Program-made: the position numbers and the translations under genes
Shown here: positions 1 to 9,017 of the stretch, piece by piece
Layout of the letters: each line of letters starts with the position of its first letter
Position numbering within the stretch: the stretch's first letter is position 1
Source: CALMEC01 sp964531025
GTDB taxonomy: Bacteria; Actinomycetota; Thermoleophilia; Miltoncostaeales; Miltoncostaeaceae
DNA: 64,000 nt
Direction: 5' to 3'
NCBI GenBank assembly: GCA_964531025.1
Contig: CAZHDY010000005.1
Span: forward strand, 66,841-130,840
The notes under the pieces: generated by a model
Databases searched by the model: none
Seen by the model: the letters and a program-made list of their open reading frames with translations, nothing else
What the model was told of the DNA's origin: nothing

Positions 1-1
1 G

Positions 2-1006
2 GACACCGGTCGGGTGGAGGGCGTGGCCATCCGAGCCGACCTCACCACCACCTTCCACGGCGACAAGCCAGGGCTCCATATCGAACCCGGCCGCATGTGT
101 GCGGGGGCGGTGGAGGTCGTCGACATCGGCATCCCCACGCCGGTTCGTTCCGCGCCTGCCGCGTGGCTTCTCTCCGAGGGGACCCACGCGGGCTCACACC
201 GCGACGTCACGTCCGACAAGTACAGCTCGGGCGCGGTGCTGGTGATCGCCGGGTCGCCGGGACTGACCGGGGCAGGCATCCTCACGTCGCGCGCCACGCT
301 GCGGGCCGGGGCGGGGCTCACCGTCGCGGCGGTGCCGGCGTCGGTGCAGTCCGTCTACGCGACGGCGCTCGTCGAGGTCATGGCGGCGCCCATCCCGGAC
401 TCCGACGGGTACTTCACCGCCGAGTCGGTGGAGCCGGTCGTCGAGCAGGCCGGACGGGTCGGTGCCATCGCCATCGGGCCCGGACTCGGACGCGACCAGC
501 GCACCAACCCGTTCGTGCGCGCGGTCCTCGACGCCGTGGATCTCCCGGCCGTCATCGACGCGGACGGACTCTTCCACCTGGGGCGCCGGCCGGCATGGTT
601 GCGCGAGCGCCGGGCCGCCACGATCATCACTCCGCATGCCGGCGAAGCCGCGCGTCTACTGGGACGTGAACGGCGCGACATCGACTCGAACCGTCTGGCG
701 TCGGCGCGATCGCTGGCCGACATCACCGGGGCGGTCACGATCCTCAAGGGGCCGGGTGCCATCATCGCCACGCCGGATGGGACGGCGATGGTCGACGGCA
801 TCGGCACGTCGGCCCTTGCGACCGCCGGAAGTGGTGACGTCCTCACCGGCATCGTCGCGGCCCTGCTCGCCAAGGGGATCGATCCCGCCGTCGCCGCGGG
901 TACCGCCGTCACCCTGCATTCCCGGGCGGGCAATGCCAGCGGCAAGGGCAGCGGGACGATGGCCGGCGACGTCATCGAGGCGCTCCCGGAGGTCATCGCC
1001 GCGTGA
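2..1006 (+). CDS. nnr: Bifunctional NAD(P)H-hydrate epimerase/dehydratase, 5' end outside window
   Basis: Repairs hydrated NAD(P)H: the N-terminal YjeF domain epimerises NAD(P)HX and the C-terminal ribokinase-like domain dehydrates it using ADP or ATP. Only the last part of the epimerase is present (DTGRVEG, then FHGDKPGLH, the usual end of a YjeF N-domain). The dehydratase follows: AGSPGLTGAG for nucleotide binding, GPGLGRD, VIDADGL and GSGDVL with the catalytic aspartate near the C-terminus. The frame is open to the left edge, so the gene starts upstream; the GTG at 14 is not a convincing start because family sequence continues before it. The stop overlaps the start of alanine racemase (GTGA), so the two are probably translationally coupled. 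Identity is firm; the N-terminus cannot be seen. Confidence 0.93.
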   Translation, partial: DTGRVEGVAIRADLTTTFHGDKPGLHIEPGRMCAGAVEVVDIGIPTPVRSAPAAWLLSEGTHAGSHRDVTSDKYSSGAVLVIAGSPGLTGAGILTSRATLRAGAGLTVAAVPASVQSVYATALVEVMAAPIPDSDGYFTAESVEPVVEQAGRVGAIAIGPGLGRDQRTNPFVRAVLDAVDLPAVIDADGLFHLGRRPAWLRERRAATIITPHAGEAARLLGRERRDIDSNRLASARSLADITGAVTILKGPGAIIATPDGTAMVDGIGTSALATAGSGDVLTGIVAALLAKGIDPAVAAGTAVTLHSRAGNASGKGSGTMAGDVIEALPEVIAA

Positions 1007-2109
1007 GCCCGCGTGAACGTGGTGTCGCGCGCATCGACCTGGACGCGGTGCGCCACAATGTGCGCCACCTGGCGAGAACGGCGCCCCGGAGCGAGCTACT
1101 CGTCGTCGTCAAGGCCAATGGCTACGGCCACGGCGACATCGCGGTGGCGAAGGCGGCGCTCGAGGCCGGGGCATCCCGGCTCGGCGTGGCCGCGGTGACC
1201 GAGGCCGAGGATCTGCGCCGGGCGGGTATCACGGCGCCCATCCTGATGTGGGGTCCGATGATCGGCGACGAGTGGGGCCGTGCTGCCGCCGCCGACTGTG
1301 AGGTCGCCCTGTGGACACCCGAGGGATGCCATGCGGCCGCCGCGGTCGGTGTCCGGCGCGTCCACCTGAAGCTAGACAGCGGCATGGGCCGCATGGGGGT
1401 GCGTCCGGAGTCCCTGCCGGCCCTCGCGGACGCGGCGGACGATCCGGCGTTCACGGTGGTGGGTCTCATGACGCACTTCGCCACGGCGGACGAGACGGAG
1501 GGTCCGAACGCTGCCTTCATGGTGGAGCAGCTGGCGCGTTTCCGCTCGATGGCCACCCCGCTTCGCTCACGCTTCCCCGAGGCCATCCTTCACGCCGCGA
1601 ACTCGGCCGCGGTGCTGCGCAACCCCGACACCCACCTGGACATGGTCCGGTGCGGCATCGCGATCTACGGCTGCTCGCCGTTCATGACCGACCCGGCCGA
1701 TCACGATCTGCGCCCGGCAATGGCGCTCGAGTCGTACCTGGCATCGGTCAAGCCGATTCTCGGTCGCGAGAGCGTCGGATACGGGAGGCTGTGGCGCGCG
1801 GCGCGCGGCACCACCATCGGCGCGATCCCCGTCGGGTATGCCGACGGTTACTGTCGGAGTTACGCGAACCGTGCGGAGGTCCTCGTGGGTGGACGGCGCG
1901 TGCCCGTCGTCGGGATGGTCTCGATGGATCAGATCACCGTTGATCTGGGCCCGGAGTCGACCGATCGGGTGGGTGACCCCGTGGTGCTCATGGGAACGCA
2001 GGGCGACGAGTCCATCACCGCTGAGGATCTCGGCCGCTGGCGCGACTCGATCAACTACGAGGTCGTCTGCGCGGTCGGTGAACGCATGCGGCGCGAGACC
2101 GGGGAATGA
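1003..2109 (+). CDS. alr: Alanine racemase
   Basis: PLP enzyme that makes D-alanine for peptidoglycan. At 368 aa it has normal length. The PLP lysine is K37 in VVVKANGYGHG. The barrel motif LDSGMGRMG is present, the second catalytic tyrosine lies in the SVGYGRLW region, and the C-terminal beta domain carries PVGYADGYCR and VSMDQITVDLG. It starts at a GTG overlapping the stop of the hydrate-repair gene, and its stop overlaps the ATG of the CCA enzyme (ATGA), so it sits in a compact operon. An nnr-alr neighbourhood is common in bacteria; the CCA-adding enzyme as third gene is less usual. Confidence 0.96.
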   Translation: MSPRERGVARIDLDAVRHNVRHLARTAPRSELLVVVKANGYGHGDIAVAKAALEAGASRLGVAAVTEAEDLRRAGITAPILMWGPMIGDEWGRAAAADCEVALWTPEGCHAAAAVGVRRVHLKLDSGMGRMGVRPESLPALADAADDPAFTVVGLMTHFATADETEGPNAAFMVEQLARFRSMATPLRSRFPEAILHAANSAAVLRNPDTHLDMVRCGIAIYGCSPFMTDPADHDLRPAMALESYLASVKPILGRESVGYGRLWRAARGTTIGAIPVGYADGYCRSYANRAEVLVGGRRVPVVGMVSMDQITVDLGPESTDRVGDPVVLMGTQGDESITAEDLGRWRDSINYEVVCAVGERMRRETGE

Positions 2110-3524
2110 TCGCCGGCACCCGTCTGGCCGATGTCGGCGCGATCCTCACGCGAGAGGGCGTCCCCGCATGGATCGTGGGGGGCGCCGTCCGCGACACCCT
2201 GACGGGACGGGCGGTGATCGACGCCGACCTTGCCGTCGCCGGCGACGCGAAGCCGCTCGCCCGAGCCGTCGCCGCGGAGTACGACGCGACGACATTCCCC
2301 CTGTCGGACGCCTTCGGCGCATGGCGGGTGACCGGGGGAAGGCTTCCGTTCCAGGTCGACCTGACGCCCCTTCAGGGAGACGACATCGCGGCGGATCTCG
2401 CCCGGCGCGACCTCACGGTCAACGCCATGGCCATCCCTGTGGCCGGTGGCGATGTGATCGACCCGCACGGCGGACGGCGCGACCTCGAGGACCGCGTTCT
2501 GCGCATGGTCGGGCCTACGGCGTTCGCGGATGATCCGGTACGCATGGTTCGGCTTGCCCGGCTCGCCTGCCAGACGGGGTTCACCATCGAACCCGACACG
2601 CACCTTCGTGCCCGGATGGATGCGGCGCTGGTTGCGCGAACCGCGGGGGAGCGCGTCCTGGCCGAGATGCGGCTCATCGCCCGGCACGACGAGGCATGGC
2701 GTGGCATCGAGATCCTGGACGAGCTGGGGGGACTCGGTGTCATTGTTCCGGACCTCGAGGAAGCCCGCGGCCTCGAGCAGACGCCCTATCACCACCTGGA
2801 CGTGCTCGGCCACACGCTCGAGGTGGTCCGCCACGCCTGCGAGATCCGGCGCGAGCCGGAGGGCCTCTTCCGCGGTGACGCCGACTTCGTCCGTTCGGCA
2901 CTCGATGAACCACTTGCGGACGGGCTCACCCGCGGGGAGGGGCTCGTGTTCGGGGCGCTCTTCCACGACGTCGGAAAGGCCCAGACCTTTGGCACCACGC
3001 CGGAGGGGCGGATCACGTTCATGGGGCACGACCGCGTGGGGGCCGAGATCGTCGATGCCTGGTGCCGGCGGTTCGGTGCGTCCACCCGTTTCCGGGAGGT
3101 CGTCGTGCAGTGTGTGCGTGAGCACCTTCGACTGGGTTTCATGGTGCACCGCCAGCCCCTCAGCCTTCGGCGGATCGTGCGCTACTGGTGGGCCACCTCG
3201 CCCGCCGACGTCGAGCTTCTTGTCATTTCCGCCGCCGATCGGATGGCCACCGACGGTCCGCGTACGACCCCTCCGCAGATCTCGCGGCACCTCGACGTGG
3301 TGCGCCAGGTCGCGCACGCCATCCGCCCGGTTGCCGAACGTGGCGAGCCCGTACCGCTCCTGGACGGCAACGCGATCATCGCCATGGCCGGCCGTCCCGC
3401 GGGGCCGTGGGTCCGTGAGATCGTCGATGCCCTGCGGGAGGATCAGGTCATCGGCCGCGTGACGACCCGGGCTCAGGCCGAGCGTCTGGTCCGAGTGAGG
3501 ATCGACACCCTTCCGGCCGGATGA
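2106..3524 (+). CDS. cca: CCA-adding tRNA nucleotidyltransferase with HD domain
   Basis: Class II nucleotidyltransferase that adds or repairs the 3' CCA of tRNA, 472 aa. The N-terminal catalytic head shows WIVGGAVRDTLTGR and the DAD metal-binding pair in VIDADLAV, followed by ARRDLTVNAMA, typical of the poly(A) polymerase/CCA group. The middle carries the RNA-binding neck (RMVRLARLACQTGF). The C-terminal part has an HD phosphohydrolase domain (GALFHDVGKAQTF) of the type found in actinobacterial CCA enzymes. The start ATG overlaps the alr stop. An A-adding-only enzyme is not excluded by eye, but a single gene of this type normally does the full CCA job. Confidence 0.9.
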   Translation: MIAGTRLADVGAILTREGVPAWIVGGAVRDTLTGRAVIDADLAVAGDAKPLARAVAAEYDATTFPLSDAFGAWRVTGGRLPFQVDLTPLQGDDIAADLARRDLTVNAMAIPVAGGDVIDPHGGRRDLEDRVLRMVGPTAFADDPVRMVRLARLACQTGFTIEPDTHLRARMDAALVARTAGERVLAEMRLIARHDEAWRGIEILDELGGLGVIVPDLEEARGLEQTPYHHLDVLGHTLEVVRHACEIRREPEGLFRGDADFVRSALDEPLADGLTRGEGLVFGALFHDVGKAQTFGTTPEGRITFMGHDRVGAEIVDAWCRRFGASTRFREVVVQCVREHLRLGFMVHRQPLSLRRIVRYWWATSPADVELLVISAADRMATDGPRTTPPQISRHLDVVRQVAHAIRPVAERGEPVPLLDGNAIIAMAGRPAGPWVREIVDALREDQVIGRVTTRAQAERLVRVRIDTLPAG

Positions 3525-3537
3525 ACGGAGGTTCACC

Positions 3538-4104
3538 ATGGTTCGACTGACGAAGATCTACACGCGCCTCGGCGACGACGGCGAGACACACCTCGGCGAC
3601 ATGAGCCGCGTGTCCAAGACCGGTCGCCGCATCGCCGCCATCGGCGACGTGGACGAGCTGAACGCCGCCCTCGGTGTCGCGGTCGCGGCCGGTCCGCGGC
3701 TCGAGCACGCCGGCTGGCTGACGCGCATCCAGAACGACCTGTTCGATCTGGGTGCCGATCTCGCGGTCCCGATGGGCGGTGAGGACCGTGACCGACTTCG
3801 CGTCATCCCGGAGCAGGTCGGTCGCCTCGAAGAGCACTGTGACGCGGCGAATGCGGAGCTCGCCGACCTCACGAGCTTCATCCTCCCGGGCGGGACGCCG
3901 GTCGCCGCCGCCCTTCACCTCGCCCGGTCGGTGTGCCGGCGTGCCGAGCGTACCGTGATCGCCCTGGGGGAGGAGGAGACGATCAATCCGACCGCCGCGG
4001 CCTACCTCAACCGCCTCTCGGATCTGCTGTTCATCCTGGCGCGCCATGCGAACAACCGCGGCGCGGACGACGTGCTCTGGGTGCCGGGAGGCGAGCGGGA
4101 GTAA
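3538..4104 (+). CDS. ATP:cob(I)alamin adenosyltransferase, PduO type
   Basis: Transfers the adenosyl group from ATP to cob(I)alamin to make coenzyme B12. The protein is 188 aa, the usual PduO length. N-terminal KIYTRLGDDGETHLGD matches the family ATP-binding loop (usually KIYTKTGDxGxT), with threonine replaced by leucine in the loop. DVDELNAALG, FILPGGTP, RSVCRRAER and YLNRLSDLLFILAR are the conserved helices of the trimer. Thirteen bases separate it from the CCA gene, with a good GGAGG ribosome site, so it ends the operon. Its 3' flank is the first copy of the structured repeat, whose hairpin may terminate transcription. No B12-dependent enzyme lies in the window. Confidence 0.93.
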   Translation: MVRLTKIYTRLGDDGETHLGDMSRVSKTGRRIAAIGDVDELNAALGVAVAAGPRLEHAGWLTRIQNDLFDLGADLAVPMGGEDRDRLRVIPEQVGRLEEHCDAANAELADLTSFILPGGTPVAAALHLARSVCRRAERTVIALGEEETINPTAAAYLNRLSDLLFILARHANNRGADDVLWVPGGERE

Positions 4105-4156
4105 GCCCCCGAGGGCGCCCGTCGATGGTCGGCTCGGCGTCCGTCCAAGAAGGCTT

Positions 4157-4280
4157 GTGTCGTACCGGGTGCCTGGCACCCGGTACGACACCCGGATACC
4201 CGCCCACAAGTAAAACTGTCTGATAGCAGGTCATTTGATCAGGTGCGGATTGCCACACGTTTGTTAACGAGTGGCACCAG
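4157..4280 (-). repeat. Structured intergenic element, copy 1 (minus orientation)
   Basis: A 124 bp element between the adenosyltransferase and glgX, the two genes converging on it. Read on the minus strand it begins CTGGTGCCA, then TTAACA, GTGTGGCAA, GACCTGCT, CAGACAGTTTTA, and ends in a perfect hairpin at 4157-4191 with 17 bp arms around one base, centre GTGCCAGGCAC. The same ordered blocks occur at 32150, 33735 and 47941. The arm sequence here (GTACC/GGTAC part) differs from the other copies but pairs perfectly. It is more AT-rich than its surroundings. Confidence 0.8.
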
Positions 4281-4321
4281 GGATGACACGACTCTCCGCC
4301 ACGGGTGCCGCAGGGCTGTTC

Positions 4322-6457
4322 TCAGACGTCGGCTGAACCGTCCTCCGGCAGGATGCGCCAGACGGTGAGCGAGTGCGCCTCCACGGTCCACGTGCTTGTC
4401 GCGAGATCCTGCTCCGGTCGCGGACCGGTGCTCTCCAGGCAAACGAGCCCGCGTGCCGCGACGGCGTCGGGTGGGACGATCTCGCGCGGCTCGGGCCCCG
4501 AGTTGGCGACGATGTAGAGCGAGTCATCGACGATGCGCTCGCCTGTGGCCGGGTCGCGGTCCGGGATACCGTCTCCGTTCAGATGGACACCGAGGAGGCG
4601 TATGCCCGGGTCGTCCCAGTGCTCCGCGTCAATGGGGTGGCCATCAGCGCCGAACCAGCCGACATCCGGATCGCCGTCTCCGGACACGCCGTTGCCCGTC
4701 AGGAACGACACGCGTCGCAGGACGGGATGCTGGCGACGCAGTGCGATCCACCGCCGCGTGGTCTCGAGGAACTCACGTGAACCCGGCGTCAGATTCCAGT
4801 CGTGCCACGACACGACCGAATCCTGGCAGTAGGCGTTGTTGTTGCCGTGCTGGGTCCGCGAGATCTCGTCGCCGCCCGAGATCATGGGCACGCCCTGTGA
4901 AAGGGCCAGGGTTCCGACGAAGTTCGCCATCTGGCGGCGACGGAGCGCGCGTACGGCCGGATCGTGGGTGGGGCCCTCAGCTCCGCAGTTCCAACTGCGG
5001 TTGTCGTCGGTACCGTCGCGGTTGTCCTCGCCGTTCGCCTCGTTGTGCTTGTGCTCGTACGAGACAAGATCCCTCAGGGTGAACCCGTCGTGGGCGGTCA
5101 CGAAGTTGATGGATGCCGACGGCCGCCTGCTTGCGTGTCCGTAGATGTCACTGGATCCGGCAAGCCGTCGCGAGAACTCACCCACTGTTGCGTGACTGCG
5201 CCAGAAGTCCCGCACGGCGTCGCGATAGCGGCCGTTCCACTCACTCCACGGCGGGGGGAAGCCGCCCACCTGGAAGCCGCCCATCCCCAGATCCCAGGGC
5301 TCGGCGATGAGCTTCACCTGCGAGAGAACGGGATCCTGGCCGATGGCCGTGAGCAGCCGGGCCCGGGGATCGAAGTCCCAGGGATCGCGTCCGAGTGTGG
5401 CGGCCAGGTCGAAGCGGAAGCCGTCGACGTGCATCTCGGTCACCCAGTACCGGAGGCTGTCCATCACCATGCGAAGTACCGCGGGATGCGTCGTGTCGAG
5501 CGTGTTGCCGGTGCCGGTCACGTCGGCGTAGTGCCCCGGCGCGTCGGGAGTCGTTCGGTAGTAGGCGCGGTTGTCGAGGCCTCGGAACGCGATGGTCGGG
5601 CCCTCGATCCCACCCTCGACGGTGTGGTTGTAGACGACGTCGAGGAGCACCTCGATGCCCGCCGCATGCAGCGCGCGCACCATCTCGCGGAACTCGGTGA
5701 CCTGCTCGCCGAGGGTTCCGGACGCCGCGTACGCCCCGTTGGGCGCGAAGTAGCCGATCGAGCTGTAGCCCCAGTAGTTGCGCAGGCCACGCTGGCGGAC
5801 GAGTGGTTCGTCGGCCGAATGGTGGATGGGAAGGAGCTCCACCGCCGTGATCCCGAGCGAGGTGAGGTGTTCCATCATCGACGGCTGAGCCAGTCCGGCG
5901 TAGGTACCGCGCAGGTGGGGAGGGATCCCAGGATGGCGCATGGTGAGCCCGCCGACGTGCGCCTCGTAGATGACGGTATCCGCCCAGGGGGTCCGCGGTG
6001 GCCGGTCATCCCGCCAGTCGAACTCCGGGTCGGTCACGACACCGACGGCGGTGTGGAGGCGCGAATCGCGCGACGACGGTGAGCCGTCGGCGTTTGCGGC
6101 ACGGAGAGCCGGAGCATCGGTCTCGACCACTCCCGAGATGGCGCGGGCGGATGGATCGATCAGGAACTTCGCCGGATTGAACAGGTGCCCCTCATCGGGT
6201 TCCCAGGGGCCGCGCACCCGGTAGCCGTAGCGCTGCCCGGGTCCGATCTCCGGTAGGTATCCGTGCCAGATGTGGTTGTCGCACTCCACGAGCGGGACCC
6301 GTGTTTCGATCCCCGTCTCGTCCACGAGGCAGAGATCCACGGCCTCCGCATGTTCGGAGAAGACGGAGAAGTTCGTGCCCCGGCCATCCCAGGTCGCACC
6401 GAGAGGGAGGGGGCGTCCGGGCAACGGACACGGTGGCGGGGCGGGATCCGCGTTCAT
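4322..6457 (-). CDS. glgX: Glycogen debranching enzyme GlgX (isoamylase type)
   Basis: GH13 enzyme that removes alpha-1,6 branches of glycogen after phosphorylase has trimmed them. From the ATG at 6457 it is 711 aa, the normal GlgX length; the frame is open to 6601, but that would overlap glgB and add an unrelated tail. The N-terminal CBM48 begins PLPGRPLPLGATWDGRGTNF. The barrel shows DVVYNHT, the nucleophile region GFRFDLAATLG, the acid in IAEPWDLG and the stabiliser in FVTAHDGFTL. It is the last gene of the minus-strand glycogen cluster, 56 bases after glgB. Confidence 0.95.
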   Translation of the reverse strand: MNADPAPPPCPLPGRPLPLGATWDGRGTNFSVFSEHAEAVDLCLVDETGIETRVPLVECDNHIWHGYLPEIGPGQRYGYRVRGPWEPDEGHLFNPAKFLIDPSARAISGVVETDAPALRAANADGSPSSRDSRLHTAVGVVTDPEFDWRDDRPPRTPWADTVIYEAHVGGLTMRHPGIPPHLRGTYAGLAQPSMMEHLTSLGITAVELLPIHHSADEPLVRQRGLRNYWGYSSIGYFAPNGAYAASGTLGEQVTEFREMVRALHAAGIEVLLDVVYNHTVEGGIEGPTIAFRGLDNRAYYRTTPDAPGHYADVTGTGNTLDTTHPAVLRMVMDSLRYWVTEMHVDGFRFDLAATLGRDPWDFDPRARLLTAIGQDPVLSQVKLIAEPWDLGMGGFQVGGFPPPWSEWNGRYRDAVRDFWRSHATVGEFSRRLAGSSDIYGHASRRPSASINFVTAHDGFTLRDLVSYEHKHNEANGEDNRDGTDDNRSWNCGAEGPTHDPAVRALRRRQMANFVGTLALSQGVPMISGGDEISRTQHGNNNAYCQDSVVSWHDWNLTPGSREFLETTRRWIALRRQHPVLRRVSFLTGNGVSGDGDPDVGWFGADGHPIDAEHWDDPGIRLLGVHLNGDGIPDRDPATGERIVDDSLYIVANSGPEPREIVPPDAVAARGLVCLESTGPRPEQDLATSTWTVEAHSLTVWRILPEDGSADV

Positions 6458-6513
6458 GAGGCAATCGTCGCCGACGTCACATCGACGCTTCGGTTGCGGG
6501 TCTTCACGATGCG

Positions 6514-8688
6514 TCAGGCTGACGTAGCGGGTACGGGACTGAGCCAGAGGACGCCCAACGGCGGAAGCGTCAGCTCCAGTGAGCGTTCGCGTCCGTGCCA
6601 CGGAACGTTGTCGGCGGTCACACCGCCCTCGTTACCGACGTTCGACCCGCCGTAGAGCGCGGCGTCCGTGTTGAGGATCTCCTCCCAGCGTCCTCCGTGC
6701 GGAACGCCGACACGGTAGTCCTCACGGACGATCGGTGACATGTTGGCCACACAGACCAGCGGTGGGGCCCCGTCACCGTGTCGCATGAACGCGAACACGT
6801 TGGCCGCCGCGTCGCCGCCCTCGATCCACGAGAATCCCTCGGGTGTGGCATCGCGCCACCAGGCGGCGGGCGTCCCGCGGTAGGCGCCGTTCAGGTCGCG
6901 CACGAGCCGCTGCACGCCGGCGTGCTCGGCGTACTGCAACAGGTGCCACGGAAGGCTCGAATCATGGTCCCATTCACCGGGCTGTGCCATCTCGCCGCCC
7001 ATGAACAGGAGCTTCTTGCCCGGATGCGCCCACATCCAACCGTAGAGCGCACGGAGATTGGCCAGCTGCTGCCAGCGGTCGCCGGGCATGCGGCTCAGGA
7101 GCGACCCCTTGCCGTGGACGACCTCATCGTGCGAGAGCGGAAGGATGAACTGCTCGCTGAACGCGTAGACCATGCCGAACGTCAGGTCGTCGTGGTGGTG
7201 GGAACGGTAGATCGGGTCGCGCGCCACGTAGCGAAGCGTGTCGTGCATCCATCCCATGTTCCACTTGAAATCGAAGCCGAGCCCGCCGTGGGTCGTGGGA
7301 CGCGAGACCCCCGGCCAGGCGGTGGACTCCTCGGCGCACATCAGTGCCCCGGGCACCTCGGCGTGGGTCACCTCGTTCAGGTCGCGGAGGAAGCCGATGG
7401 CCTCCAGATCCTCTCGTCCGCCCTCGGCGTTCGGGACCCACTCCCCGGCCTCACGCGAGTAGTCCAGGTAGAGCATGGAGGCCACGGCGTCAACGCGCAG
7501 CCCGTCCACGTGCATCTCGCGCAGCCAGTAGAGGGCGCTCGCGATGAGGAAGTTGCGCACCTCGTTGCGGCCGAAGTTGAAGATGAGCGTGCCCCAGTCG
7601 GGGTGCGATCCCCGACGGGGATCCGCGTGCTCGTACAGCGCGGTCCCGTCGAAGTGGGCCAGGGCGAAGTCATCGCGCGGGAAGTGGGCCGGCACCCAGT
7701 CGAGGATGATGCCGATACCGGCGTTGTGACATGCGTTCACCAGCGTGCGGAATCCGTCCGGATGACCGTAGCGTCCCGTCGGCGCGAAGTATCCGGTGCA
7801 CTGGTAGCCCCACGATCCTCCGAACGGGTGCTCGGTGACGGGCAACAGCTCGACGTGCGTGAACCCCATCTCGGTCACGTACTCCACCAGCTCGACCGCC
7901 TGCTCCTCGTACGAGAGCGAGCGGTCGTCATCGTCCGGGTTGCGACGCCACGATCCCAGGTGCACCTCGTAGACCGACAATGGTTCGTCCCACGGGCGCC
8001 GTTCGGCCCGCTCCGACATCCACCGGTCGTCGGTCCAACGGAACGAGGTCTCCTCGACGATGGACGCCGTCCTGGGGGGTACCTCCGACTGGCGGGCCAG
8101 CGGATCGGCCTTGTAGCGCATGATCCCGTCCGCGCCGTTCACGGCGAACTTGTACTCGGCACCCGGCCCGACGCCGGGGATGAACAGCTCCCACACGCCG
8201 GCCGCGCCGAGCGACCGCATGGGGTGGGTCTCGTCGTCCCAGCCGTTCCAGTTGCCCACCACGCTCACGCCCCGGGCGGACGGTGCCCATACCGAGAAGC
8301 CCACGCCGGTCACCCCGTCGATCGTGCGGGGGTTCGCCCCGAGCACGCGCCAGAGATCCCGGTGGCGACCTTCACCGATGAGGTGGAGGTCCAGCTCGCC
8401 CAGCGTCGGCGCGAACGTGTACGGATCGGCACCGCGGTGCGAGGCCCCGTCGGGGTAGGTGGTCGCGATCTCGACGGGAGGGTGGTCGGTGTACGCGACG
8501 AAGAGCGCACTCTCGTAGCGGGCCATCGGGATCACCGAGCCGGATTCCGTCGTTATGACGACATCCGTGGCATGTGGACGCCACACGCGTACCGTACTTC
8601 GCATGCCCTCGCGGTGGAAGCCCAGCACACGGTGCGGGTCGTGGTGCTGGCGACGCTCCAGGAGGTCGATGTCGGCGGTGAGGTCCAC
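6514..8688 (-). CDS. glgB: 1,4-alpha-glucan branching enzyme
   Basis: Introduces alpha-1,6 branches into the linear glucan made by GlgE. At 724 aa it carries two N-terminal carbohydrate-binding segments (HPHRVLGFHREG-like start and GVGFSVWAPSARGVSVVGNWNGW), then the GH13 barrel with GYQCTGYFAPTGRYG, the nucleophile region GLRVDAVASMLYLDYS, the acid in CAEESTAWP and LSHDEVVHGKGSLL. It starts at a GTG that shares one base with the stop of the small duplicated frame upstream (TAGTG), the kind of overlap seen in coupled translation. It belongs with glgE, treS and pep2 as the polymer-shaping step. Confidence 0.96.
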   Translation of the reverse strand: MDLTADIDLLERRQHHDPHRVLGFHREGMRSTVRVWRPHATDVVITTESGSVIPMARYESALFVAYTDHPPVEIATTYPDGASHRGADPYTFAPTLGELDLHLIGEGRHRDLWRVLGANPRTIDGVTGVGFSVWAPSARGVSVVGNWNGWDDETHPMRSLGAAGVWELFIPGVGPGAEYKFAVNGADGIMRYKADPLARQSEVPPRTASIVEETSFRWTDDRWMSERAERRPWDEPLSVYEVHLGSWRRNPDDDDRSLSYEEQAVELVEYVTEMGFTHVELLPVTEHPFGGSWGYQCTGYFAPTGRYGHPDGFRTLVNACHNAGIGIILDWVPAHFPRDDFALAHFDGTALYEHADPRRGSHPDWGTLIFNFGRNEVRNFLIASALYWLREMHVDGLRVDAVASMLYLDYSREAGEWVPNAEGGREDLEAIGFLRDLNEVTHAEVPGALMCAEESTAWPGVSRPTTHGGLGFDFKWNMGWMHDTLRYVARDPIYRSHHHDDLTFGMVYAFSEQFILPLSHDEVVHGKGSLLSRMPGDRWQQLANLRALYGWMWAHPGKKLLFMGGEMAQPGEWDHDSSLPWHLLQYAEHAGVQRLVRDLNGAYRGTPAAWWRDATPEGFSWIEGGDAAANVFAFMRHGDGAPPLVCVANMSPIVREDYRVGVPHGGRWEEILNTDAALYGGSNVGNEGGVTADNVPWHGRERSLELTLPPLGVLWLSPVPATSA

Positions 8689-9017
8689 TAGATGATCGAT
8701 TCCATGGGATCGTGGATGTGGGGCGCGTCACCGGTGGATGCGGGGCGCCGCCGGACACCGACGGTCAGGGTGGTGTCCTTTCCGAGGTGTCCGGTGGCGC
8801 ATCCGCGCCACCGGGGGCACGCACCACGCCGCGAGGCCATGGAATCGATCATCTCAATGGTTGATTCCATGGGATCGTGGATGTGGGGTGCGTCACCGCG
8901 GGATGCGGGGTGTCGCCGGTCGCCGAGGGGCATGCTGGTTGCCTGTTCGCGTCGCCCGGTGGCGCATCCGCGCCGCCGGGGGCGTGCACCACGCCGCGAG
9001 ACCGTGGAAGTAGTCAT
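8688..9017 (-). CDS. Possible small protein made of two 55-residue repeats
   Basis: A 109-codon frame fills the whole gap between pep2 and glgB. Its ATG follows the pep2 stop directly (TAGATG), and its stop overlaps the glgB GTG (TAGTG). The protein is two copies of a 55-residue unit: RRGA.P..RGCATG, later RRHPAS or RRRPAS, and GDAPHIHDPMES, each with cysteines and an HIH motif. The DNA period is exactly 165 bp, a multiple of three. Codon third positions are less GC-rich than in neighbours, and I recognise no family. It may be a real coupled gene, or a duplicated structured spacer that happens to stay open. Confidence 0.4.
   Translation of the reverse strand: MTTSTVSRRGARPRRRGCATGRREQATSMPLGDRRHPASRGDAPHIHDPMESTIEMIDSMASRRGACPRWRGCATGHLGKDTTLTVGVRRRPASTGDAPHIHDPMESII
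8691..9017. repeat. 165 bp tandem duplication with 17 bp inverted ends
   Basis: Two units in direct orientation: a 33 bp block at 8700-8732 recurs at 8865-8897 with one base changed, and the block beginning at 8793 recurs at 8958, both offset exactly 165 bp. The first unit is bounded by a perfect 17 bp inverted repeat (8691-8707 and 8837-8853, GATGATCGATTCCATGG and its complement). The middle of each unit (about 8750-8790 and 8915-8955) has diverged. The equivalent end of the second unit near 9000-9017 has decayed. No transposase is encoded. Confidence 0.85.

Noticed and set aside
2055..3539. Minus-strand frame opposite the CCA enzyme
   Set aside because: Antisense shadow; the plus strand carries complete catalytic motifs.
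6778..8691. Long open frame on the plus strand opposite glgB, over 600 codons
   Set aside because: It lies entirely antisense to a clear branching enzyme. In high-GC DNA the opposite strand often stays open, and the translation has no recognisable domain.
8691..9017. Insertion sequence remnant in the glg operon
   Set aside because: There are inverted 17 bp ends, but no transposase reading and no target duplication; an internal tandem duplication explains it better.
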